Shown: in pieces, positions 49,332 through 58,841 of the stretch
Numbering within the stretch: the stretch's first letter is position 1
Layout: each line of letters starts with the position of its first letter
Assembly (NCBI GenBank): GCA_973895155.1
Contig: OZ316891.1
Coordinates: forward strand, 26,598,001 to 26,662,000
Length of the DNA: 64,000 bases
From: Marsupella aquatica
Lineage: Eukaryota > Marchantiophyta
Direction of reading: 5' to 3'
Program-made: the position numbers and the translations under genes
The notes under the pieces: model-generated
Told to the model about the DNA's origin: nothing
The model's database searches: none
What the model saw: only the letters and a program-made list of their open reading frames with translations

Positions 49332-49619
49332 CACTATTCACCGTAATTAATGTTATGCAAGAATTAGTGTTACTAACACTAATTTTTGTTGGTTTTCAAA
49401 ACAGATTTTGTTTACTTTAGTATAATTGCTTGTAAAAGGCTGATCTTTAGTCCAAAGTAACACTAATTGTTGTGGACTTTTCAAAATAGTCTTTTTTACT
49501 CTATTTTGCCTAAAATAGTGTTAGCACAAAATTAGTGTGACTAACACTAATTCGTGAGTAGACCCTGAAAATGGGCGCTCTCAAATTAGTGTTAATCACA
49601 CTAATTACAGTGAACAGTG
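49332..49619. mobile_element. Tc1/mariner-type (Stowaway-like) MITE with TA target duplication
   Basis: The left end CACTATTCACCGTAATTA and right end TAATTACAGTGAACAGTG are inverted repeats, and each is flanked by TA. Complementarity continues inward for about 20 more bases. The 288-bp body holds nested palindromes (AATTAGTGTTACTAACACTA and similar at about 49361 and 49530). There is no coding capacity. Size, TA duplication and A/T-rich body fit a non-autonomous mariner element. Confidence 0.8.
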
Positions 49620-51925
49620 TAATTGTCTGAATCAACTTTTATCTTGGATCCTTTACATGTTGCATTTTATTATATAGCTCCTACTCATCTCCAAATCACT
49701 ATTTAACCATGGACAAGCCCAAGTGTCCCCCTGATGTCATTGCTAGTTTCTTTCTCTTCACTTTTTTCATAATTTGATATTAGCTAATTGGAAGTTTAAA
49801 TCCTAATGGCACTCAACATGTTTCCAATAGTTCCCCTCATATATGGTTGGGTATGCATCGAATGCCAACAAAGAATAATTTCAAATTTCTCCCTGATCCA
49901 CTCTGCTACGCATCTTGAGCCTGGCAATGTTTTTTTCAAAGTGTCTTAATCATGCCATCCAGGGGCACGTATCAGAGTCCGCACTTAATAAACCATTTCG
50001 TGCTCTCGGGGGTCTCACTATATGGATGCCTCCCCCATCACCTGCGACATTTTTAGGCCTCAGAGACCCTAAAATGTAAGAAAAATATTATTTTAAACCC
50101 TTATAAAGTTAGAATATTCCAAAAAATTTAGAAAGACACTAATCTTCTTAAAAGTCTCAAATTGGATTTAAACTACTCTATTGTTCTTCTGAGAAAATTT
50201 GTAAGTCTTCCCTTCAAACCAATAAAATGACCTTATCATTCATTGCATGTGATGTGTCATTTTTGTGGAAGTGAAACCCCCGAGTTTGTGCTTAGAGTTT
50301 TTAGAACCATTTTGGAATATATGTCCAATTAATTGCCAGATTTGTCAAGTATTGAAGAGCTCACAAATTTCTAGATTATTCTACCCTTACTTGAAAGTCA
50401 GGCTATGTCATCAGCCAAAAATAATTCAAATTCTGAGTCATCTATTCATGCCTAGAATTCTTACTCAAAATTTTGAAAAAGTTTTTCAGGGACTATAACA
50501 TTGCTAGATTTCATGAAGTATTATAAGAGCTCATTGACTTTTGGATAGTTCTACCCTTCCTTGAAAGTCTAGGTATGTCCTCTACAAAAACCTATTTTGA
50601 AGTTGTCATTCACTTTCAATGAAACCTTTTGTGCTAAAACATTTACAAACATTTTATATATAGCATTCTAGTTGTTGGGTTCACTCAACACGCATTAGAG
50701 TAAGTCTTTCTAGTAAGGGTTGGAGATGCTCTAATCTACAACTATAATAAGGGAATCCCGTCAAATCACTCTCATCATCCGTTTACAACATGGGAAAAAG
50801 GAGGGAACATTGCTTTACCGTCAGATGATGTGTAGGAATATTTGAGACTCTTGGATTGGGTGAAAAGGTGCCCACAATAATAGTAGGATAAGTAAAGTAT
50901 ATGTGACAAAGTGACATGTGCTAGCTAGAGTACACAATGTTGGCTATGCTATAGTCAGTTCATAGAGTACTCTTTGGTATGCATGGGGGGGGGGGGGGGT
51001 ATTAAATGAATAGATTGTCGTGAGAGGAGATTTTTGGCATTGAGCAGATAAAGAGTAGGTAAATTGACATGAGAAAAATTTGGGGGCCTTTTCCTCTCCA
51101 AAAGTGAATATTCATTTTCTGATAGTTAGCTTTGTTTTTACCTCCCCATTTTTTTTTCTCCAATTTTAAAGGTGTTGGAGGGAAGAAAAAGGGGGAGGGC
51201 ACGGACATAGGCACTCTAAGGGCAGGAGGAAAGACACATGGTGGGGGGGGGGGGTGTGAAGGGGGGGAAAAGTTGAAATATTTGCTTCCTATATAGCATC
51301 ATTCTTCCGCCTTCACCCAAGTTTTGTCTCCCCTACCCACCTGTACATGTGTTGCGTTCTATGTTGACAACATAGACGCATTTGAATCACAACAACTTCC
51401 AAAAGGACAACACTTCCATGCAACACCGCCACAACACCACTTCTACTCCACAAAGATTTTTACTCATTCAACAACTCTTTTCTTGGCAATTGTTTTGATT
51501 GACAATCCTAATAAATCTACTATTAACCCGCAATCTTTCCACAACCACAACTCAAATCAGCGGAGAGATATTCACTCGCATCGACTCCTCAACGGACACA
51601 TCGACGAGAGCTCCAGCTTTGTTCCCGGCTGTGCCTGCACGTGCTCAACGGTTTTCTAGGCTAGCGGTGGCGCCGCTTCTCGGATTTTGACGCGGTGGGC
51701 TCTCTCCATAGCCTTCCCTTTCTTTTCACATGTCTTGGTTGGGCCTTTTGTCACTTCTTGATGCGCTTTTGCTTTTATCGGGTTGCGACCTGTCATGTCT
51801 ACGTTGAGAGTGTTGGCGCGGGGCAAGCGCCCAGCCCCCCCACACAGTTCTCCCCCCTCCTCCCCCCCGCCTCATGGTCGCCTTCGTGTTTGCTCTTCTT
51901 CATTGGATCTCTCTCATCTTCGTGA
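49620..51925. other. Intergenic region with poly-G tracts, no gene recognised
   Basis: Runs of 15 G (50985-50999) and 12 G (51243-51254) occur here. The last 230 bases have open frames rich in Pro and Ser in two phases, and may be the decayed N-terminus or 5' leader of the LINE that follows. Confidence 0.5.
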
Positions 51926-51928
51926 TGA

Positions 51929-52342
51929 CCCCATGCCCGATGTTCTACCAGTCCCCCCAGTCTACTGCCCACCCCATCGACGCCCTGGGTCCTCTCCCCA
52001 GCCCATTCCCCCTCCACCCCTCCAGCATCCCCCTCCGGCCTCTTCGTCCACGTCGGTTCCCCCCCACCTCCTGTCCAGTCGTTCCCTGCTCCCTCCCCAG
52101 ACGAGCGTCCCCTGCATACTTGTCCTGAGTGTGGCTGGGTTGGCCTCTCCCTTCCTCATCACCGCGGGCGGGGCCGGTGCCAACGTCGCCAGCAAGCCCA
52201 ATCCCAGCCCCAGCCCCCTCTTGACCCAGTTAGCTCTGCCCCTCCTTCCTTGGAGGCTTCCGAGCAGGCATGGAGTTGGGTTCGCTCTCTAGACCCCCTT
52301 CCAGCCTACCATCCAGGGTACATTAGACCTCGCCTTTATAAC
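51929..52342 (+). pseudogene. LINE reading frame, 5' part (zinc finger and linker), cut by the copia element
   Basis: The frame is open from just after a stop at 51926 to the target duplication at 52338-52342. It encodes a Pro/Ser-rich segment, then a zinc-finger-like motif (TCPECGWVGLSLPHHRGR, from 52118), a Gln-rich linker and WSWVRSLDPLPAYHPGYIRP. N-terminal zinc fingers of this sort are known in LINEs that use a restriction-like endonuclease. The frame continues exactly at 58842 beyond the copia element. No ATG is visible in this phase; frame slippage in nearby C runs may have removed it. Confidence 0.65.
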
Positions 52343-52763
52343 TGTTGAGCATAGACGACGATCGCAACGGCAAGCCCATGAACCATCCAACGCACAATAG
52401 TCGACACAAGAGATACGTGGTTCACCTCCTTGAGGCTACGTCCACGGGAACACACAAGAGAGCTTTACTGAACTCTAAGCCCGTCAGCTATACCGAGTCT
52501 CCACAGTGTAAGCTCTCCCTATCTCTCAAGTGGCTCCATAACAATGAGCCTTGGTTCTACCTCTCCAAGCACACATGCCTCTTATGATATAGTGTGCAAC
52601 TTAGTTGTACCTAACCACATAATTGTACCTAATCACGTAGTTGTACCTAACCACATAGTTATACCTAATCACGTAGTTGTACCTAACCACGTAGTTGTAC
52701 CAACCCACGTTGTTGTACCAACCACGTCATACCTAACCTAGACGTAAGAGTAAATACCCAACA
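52343..52763 (-). repeat. 3' LTR of the copia element
   Basis: 421 bp. In element orientation it starts TGTTGGGTATTTACTC and ends GCTCAACA. The part at about 52613-52733 is an internal array of an ~18-bp unit (TTGTACCTAACCACGTAG). Confidence 0.95.
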
Positions 52764-52775
52764 ATCTTCCCCTTG
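52764..52775 (-). promoter_or_regulatory. Polypurine tract
   Basis: CAAGGGGAAGAT on the minus strand directly adjoins the 3' LTR, the expected place for plus-strand DNA priming. Confidence 0.8.
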
Positions 52776-52953
52776 ACTCTGGTCTAGGGGAGAGTAATAC
52801 TGCCAATGTATATGATCCCTCAGTGGGAAGTTCTGGACAAAAACCAAACTAATTTCCCTCTCTAACTAGAGCAAACCAGAACTAAGCCGTAGCCTAATAC
52901 ATAGGAATGAGGAAAAGCATATATCAGTAATTACAATGAATGTTAAGAAAACT

Positions 52954-55900
52954 CTACTTGTGATGCAATTGCAAAACCTGCAATACGTCACGGTGTCTAG
53001 AGAAACTCTCCAAAGGAATCACTTTGGTAAATGCGTCAGCCGGGTTGAGTTTACCATCAATCTTGACTAGCTCAAACAAATTATCAGACACAGCCTGCCT
53101 GATAAAATGGTACCTGACATCAATGTGCTTCACTCTGCTGTCCATCACCTGGTTCATAGCAAGGTGGAGCGCACTTTGACTATCACAATGGAGCTTCACA
53201 TTCCCCTGTGGCAATCCCATTTCAGTGATAAGTCTATCCAACCAAATCGCTTCCTTTGCTGCTTCCGCAGCTGCAACATACTCCGTTTCTGTAGTAGACT
53301 GAGCAATACACTTCTGCAAAGTAGACCTCCAACTTATGCATCCAACGCCAAGTGTGAACACGTATCCTGTTGTTGATCTCCTTCGGTCCAAATCTTGTCC
53401 ATAGTCAGAATCAACATAGCCAATCAATGATTTAGCATTCTTTGCATTCGCATCAAATAAAAGACCATGATCCACGGTACCCTTCAAGTACCTGATAATC
53501 CACTTCACTGCTTCCCAGTGTACCTTCCCTGGATTTGACATGTACCTGCTTACCTTGCCCATAGCCATGGCAAGATCAGGTCTAGTGCAAGTCATCAAAT
53601 ACATGAGACTCCCCACTGCCTTGTCATACGGAACCTTTGACATCAACCCCTTCTCTATGTCATCCGTAGGACAGAACGCTGATGATAACTTGAAGTGTGG
53701 AGCCAACGGGGTACTTACTGGCTTGCTATTCCCCATGTTGAACCTTGCAATTACCTTCCTCGCATAACTGCTCTGCGTCAACCATAGCTTGCCAGCCTCC
53801 AAGTCCCTAGTGATCTCCATACCCAAAATCCTCTTAGCTGGCCCTAAGTCCTTCATCTTAAACTCTGCACTAAGCAGTGCCTTGAGCTTAACAATCTCAG
53901 ACCTATCCTTGGCTGCAATTAGCATATCATCCACATAAAGTACTAAAACAATGAACCCAAATACAATATTCTTTACTGATTTCAAATACACACAAGGGTC
54001 AAATACACTTCTGTGAAAACCTTGTGACCGAATCCAATCGTCAAACCGCTTGTTCCACTGTCTTGGTGACTGCTTCAACCCATACAAGGATTTCAGCAAT
54101 CTGCAAACCAATTCCTCCTGTCCTCTCTTCACAAAACCTAGCGGTTGTCTCATGAAGATCACCTCTTCCAATGTGCCATAGAGGAAAGCTGTGACAACAT
54201 CCATCTGATCTAGCAGCAGACCAAACATTACAACAAGTACACACAATAGTCGTATTGTAGAGTACTTAGCAACTGGTGAGAAGACCTCATTATAATCCAC
54301 ACCTTTCTCTTGTGTGAATCCCTTTGCTACCAACCTAGCCTTGTAGACCTTCGATCCACCTCCTATGGAATTATCCTTTAGCTTGTAAATCCACTTGCTG
54401 TCCACCACTTGCTGACCCTTAGGCAGCTTAACAAGATCCCAAGTTTTGTTGTCCTTTAGTGACTGCATCTCCGTTTGCATTGCTGCAGTCCACTTCTGCT
54501 TCTCCTTTGAAGCACTTGCCTCATGAAATGAAGAAGGTTCCCCTTCTTCCAAAATTAACGCATCACCCTCATCATCAGTTGCAAAATCATTTTCTTGCAG
54601 TTGAGATGAATCAACCCACTGTCCATACCTTGGTGGAGCACGTACAGTGCGACCAGATGTTCTTCTAGCCGATGACTTCGGTTGATCTGCGTGTGCTGGT
54701 ACAATTTGAAGCTCAACAGCATCCACTTGCTGCTCACCAGCATCAACAAACTCCTCTGGTTCCTCTGGCACAGGAACCAGCTCCATAATTGGAGCAACTC
54801 CTTCTCTCCGGTCATGCACCTCATAACCAATCTCCCCCTCAACGAGATCCGGGATAGGAGATTTTCCTTTGTCAGTACGGGAGACCTGAGTATTCTCCCC
54901 CTCCTTCAATAATCTGGATTCATTGAAGGAAACATCCCTACTGACAACGAGCTTACAGGCAATAGGATCCCATAGCCTATAGGCTTTCACACCACTCTGG
55001 TACCCAAGAAAAACACATTTCTTGGAGGTAGGATCCAACTTGGTCCTATTCTGCTTCGGTGTGAGAGCATATGCATCACTTCCAAAAACTACCAAGCCAT
55101 GATAGTCTGCTTGCCGCTTATAGCGCATCTCAAACGGCGTTTTGAAATTGATAGCACTAGAAGGAGAAAGATTTACCAAATAAGCTACGGTATTGATAGC
55201 TTCTGCCCAAAATTCTTGTGGTAAACCTGATTGGCTCAACATACTCCGTGACCGCTCCAACAGTGTCCGATTGAGCCTCTCAGCGACACCATTCTACTGC
55301 GGAGTATAAACTGTGGTGAGATGGCGAGTTATCCCCTGTTCTGAACAGTACTCTTCAAATTCCATTGAAGTGTACTCCCCGCCGTTGTCTGACCTCAGAC
55401 TCTTCACCCTTGTATCCAAACACTTGATCGTGTTTCCAGTCTGATTCTCCACCTGGGCCTTCCACTTCTTAAAAATGGACAAGACATCAGACTTATGCGT
55501 CATAAAATAAATCCACACAAATCTTGAGTAATCATCAATAAATGATACATAGTACAACTTTCCAGAGTGTGAGGGAGTCGGGGATGGACCCCACACGTCA
55601 CTATGTATGTACTCAAGAACCGCTTTGGAACGATGAGTTCCAACACCAAAAGCACGACGATGCTGCTTTCCAAGAATGCAATGCTCACAAAACTCTAATT
55701 TACAAGATTGCAAATCAGAAATGAGTCCATTCTTCCGTAAGATAGCCAAACCCTTCTCACTCATGTGGCCTAGCCGTGAATGCCACGTTGAGTCATCTCC
55801 TCGTGAGACTTGGTTACATTGGCCTCTCCACATACAATATTGCCCTGTAACACATACAAATTCTTTTGTCTACTCCCCTTCAAAATCACTGTCTCTCCCG

Positions 55901-56225
55901 ACCTGACTTGAAGTTCACCATCAATAACGCTCCATTGATGACCATTTGAATCCAACACACCGAGTGAAATCAGATTCTTACGCATGCTAGGTACATACCT
56001 GACTCCGGACACTGTGCGCACAGCGCCATCAAACATTTGAATCTTCACAGACCCAATTCCCTCAATTTGACAAGAGTGATCATTTCCCATCAGAACTGAA
56101 CCGTTTGAAATAGAGTAAGAACTGAAAAACTCACAAATGTAACAAATATGAAAAGAGCAAGCACAATCAAGAATCCACACATCATCTGCTCTCCTAGATG
56201 ACGTGCACAGGGCATACCCCCGGCT
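52954..56225 (-). pseudogene. Copia pol: protease, integrase, reverse transcriptase, RNase H (broken)
   Basis: Minus-strand order: protease-like WILDCACSFH near 56180, where the usual Ser of the D-S-A active site is Cys; integrase zinc region (HSRLGH..CEHC) and core (SDVWGP, IDDYSRFVWIYF, RSDNGGEY); RT with YVDD near 53926-53937; RNase H with YVDSDYGQDLDRRRSTTGY. Breaks: a frame change near 55800 between the protease and integrase parts, and an in-frame TAG at 55294-55296 inside the conserved TPQ.NG motif of integrase. From 55260 to 52954 the frame is open for 768 codons. The product would not be made as one polyprotein. Confidence 0.9.
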
Positions 56226-57265
56226 TCATAAAACATACTCATCATTGAGTAAATCAGCTTCTCCATCAGCCCTAGCCACATTTGCCGATGAAGTTTCCGC
56301 TGCCTTTCCCTTACAGTCTCGCTTGAAGTGTCCAACTTGGTTGCACTTCCAACATGTCACCTGCCTCCTCTGAGGGGATTTACCCTTGGACTTAGATCTG
56401 GATTTAGATCTAAACTGGGTTCTACGGTCCCCAGTTGGTCGCTGCATACCCCTCCCACGGTTAACATTGAGGGCAGCACCAGATGATGAAGGCTGTGATG
56501 TGATTTGCATCTTCTGCTGAAGATCATCACTAAGCAAAGAACTTACCACGTCATTATATGAAATGGTATCCCTATCACGATGCAATAACACTCGTGATAG
56601 GGACTGGTAAGATGGAGGCAATGAACTAAGAAGTTGCAGAGCCTTCGTCTCATCATTCAAAGTCTCCCCAAGGTTTTCCAAGTCAACGACCATGTCGTTG
56701 AAAGCATCCACATGGTCTTGCAACTTTGTGTCAGATTCCTTCATCCTGAAACTCATGAGTTTGTAGGAAGTGTAGAGCCGGTTCGACAACTCCTTGCGGT
56801 GATACTTGCTCTGCAATTCCGCAAACAAGGATATGCAATCCTTATGTGCACCCAACTGCTTGATGATGGGAGGCATGAGATAGAGTGTAACACACCACAC
56901 TCCCTGCTCCTGCATGCGGTCCCATTGTTTCTCATCAACATCGTCTTCACGAGGGCTCAGCAGTTGGCCCATCCCTGACGCATAGAGCACTCCCTTCACC
57001 TGCTTCTCCCATAGCAAGTAGTCAGAGCGCCCATCATACTTTGTCACTTCATACCAAGTCCCCCAAGCTTGAAAGTCCCCATCTTCTTCTTTGGCACTAC
57101 CGTGAGCTCCGGTAGTAGTACTGCTTCCTCCACCACACGCCGCACCGGTGATGGTATCGGTGTCACGTGCTCTTCCTCCTGCTCCTCTCTCTGCCCCTGA
57201 AACCGCCGCGGTGATCCTCGTGCTTTAAGTTCCACGTCTTCGAAAAATTCCTCCGAATCACTCAT
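56226..57265 (-). pseudogene. Copia gag (frame-changed, premature stop)
   Basis: An ATG at 57265 starts an acidic N-terminal stretch (MSDSEEFFEDVELKARG) in one frame. The gag core (KYDGRSDYLLWEKQVKGVLY) and the zinc knuckle CWKCNQVGHFKRDC (about 56310-56351) are in another, so a frame change lies between about 57060 and 57200. A TGA at 56226-56228 then cuts gag from the protease, which is in the same frame. Gag packages element RNA into particles in this family. Confidence 0.85.
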
Positions 57266-58401
57266 ATGAGAAAATCACAAAAATTGTTGTTTTTCACAAC
57301 TTCTCAAAAACTCGAAACTCAACACCGCCGCGTAGCCCACAAAGCTAGGAGTCCAATACTGAAAACCAAAATCAAAATCGAAATTTGACGGAAAAGTTAT
57401 TCAAATTTCGGTCAAGGTGGGTAAAACCTTGGGAAACTCCCCCGTTTTGACCACCTCAGGGAATAACTGAAATACCAAGTACAACCCATTGTCGGAATTA
57501 CGATGTGATTGGTGCGCCGCGTTGCCAACTTCAATGGCTACGACCTCGCCAAAAAATAACCAAAAAAGTTACCGTTCGACGGATGAAATCTTTGTCGGAC
57601 GGTCAAAAAATAGTTCTCTGGTTTTTTGGAATATTCTATGACCCTTGTACAGGCCCTGTGGGAATTTTGGAAGAACAATCGAGGGGCTGACACGTGTCCT
57701 CGAACCCCCAAAACCCCCTACCACCCTTCGTCGTCGAAATCTGGTCGCGCGCGCAGAAAATACACACGGCAGAATGTACTCCTCGACACCAAACGCAAGA
57801 TATCTCACTCGGGTTTTGACGAAATCAAGATCTGATTTCAGATTTGGAAACTAGACTTCGAGGCGGTGAAGATCGATATAAGAAGCACCCAAAACGAGGA
57901 AAGAACGAGGGAGAAAAAAATTGGTAAAGATGACAGATTTCTCTCAATTGCCATAGCCAATTTCGAATCAGTTTTTCAAAGAGAAAAAATGGTACCTTGT
58001 CAACAACGAATGTTGATCAATTGCACTTGGTGCCGTCACCAATCCAACAAGGTAATTGATTTTTCTTAGCCTTCCTCTTTGCATCAAAGAGCCAATCCCG
58101 GACTCAAAACAATCGTCTTGCCTCAATCTCTCCGTTGAGTCAAAACACTTGACGCTTCTCCCTCCGAGTCGATTGTCAACTTTCTTCACAAAATCCAGAA
58201 CGACGAAAACTTAGATCTCTCTGCACCACGAGCTCCGTTCAGCGATTTCTTCACACCGTTAGAAAGCTCTTGCCCCGATCTATCCGTTGAGCCCATAAAC
58301 TCCAAGTTCCATGTGACGGAACTCCGGGAAATCCACCGACACTCAACGCTGGAAAAACCGTAATGAAATCCCGTCACGAACACACGTCACCTCCCAAGCA
58401 T

Positions 58402-58413
58402 GCTCTGATACCA
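58402..58413 (-). promoter_or_regulatory. Primer-binding site for initiator tRNA-Met
   Basis: TGGTATCAGAGC on the minus strand, two bases inside the 5' LTR, is complementary to the 3' end of plant initiator tRNA-Met, the usual copia primer. Confidence 0.95.
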
Positions 58414-58415
58414 AT

Positions 58416-58836
58416 TGTTGAGCATAGACGACGATCGCAACGGCAAGCCCATGAACCATCCAACGCACAATAGTCGACACAAGAGATATGTGGTTCACCT
58501 CCTTGAGGCTACGTCCACGGGAACACACAAGAGAGCTTTACTGAACTCTAAGCCCGTCAGCTATACCGAGTCTCCACAGTGTAAGCTCTCCCTATCTCTC
58601 AAGTGGCTCCATAACAATGAGCCTTGGTTCTACCTCTCCAAGCACACATGCCTCTTATGATATAGTGTGCAACTTAGTTGTACCTAACCACATAGTTGTA
58701 CCTAATCACGTAGTTGTACCTAACCACATAGTTATACCTAATCACATAGTTGTACCTAACCACGTAGTTGTACCAACCCACGTTGTTGTACCAACCACGT
58801 CATACCTAACCTAGACGTAAGAGTAAATACCCAACA
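58416..58836 (-). repeat. 5' LTR of the copia element
   Basis: 421 bp, same length as the 3' LTR. The differences seen are ACG/ATG in the GAGATACGTGG region, CATAATTG/CATAGTTG and CACGTAG/CACATAG, all transitions. This copy should carry the promoter for the element transcript. Confidence 0.95.
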
Positions 58837-58841
58837 ATAAC

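Larger units (their letters stand above)
52338..58841 (-). mobile_element. Full-length Ty1-copia LTR retrotransposon, nested in the LINE
   Basis: Two 421-bp LTRs (52343-52763 and 58416-58836) with TG..CA ends, a perfect ATAAC target duplication (52338-52342 and 58837-58841), a primer-binding site for initiator tRNA-Met, a polypurine tract, and gag-pol in copia order (protease, integrase, RT, RNase H) on the minus strand. The LTRs differ at three positions by my count, all transitions, which indicates a recent insertion. The coding region is nonetheless broken at several points. Confidence 0.95.

Noticed and set aside
50715-50740. GGTTGGAGATGCTCTAA as one end of a second AGAGCATCTC-type MITE
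   Set aside because: No matching opposite end was found within about 700 bases on either side.
51783-52292. Pro/Ser-rich 169-codon frame as a gene
   Set aside because: It runs out of phase over the LINE zinc-finger frame, which continues across the copia insertion; low-complexity C-rich DNA keeps it open. Its first part may be LINE N-terminus before a frame slip.
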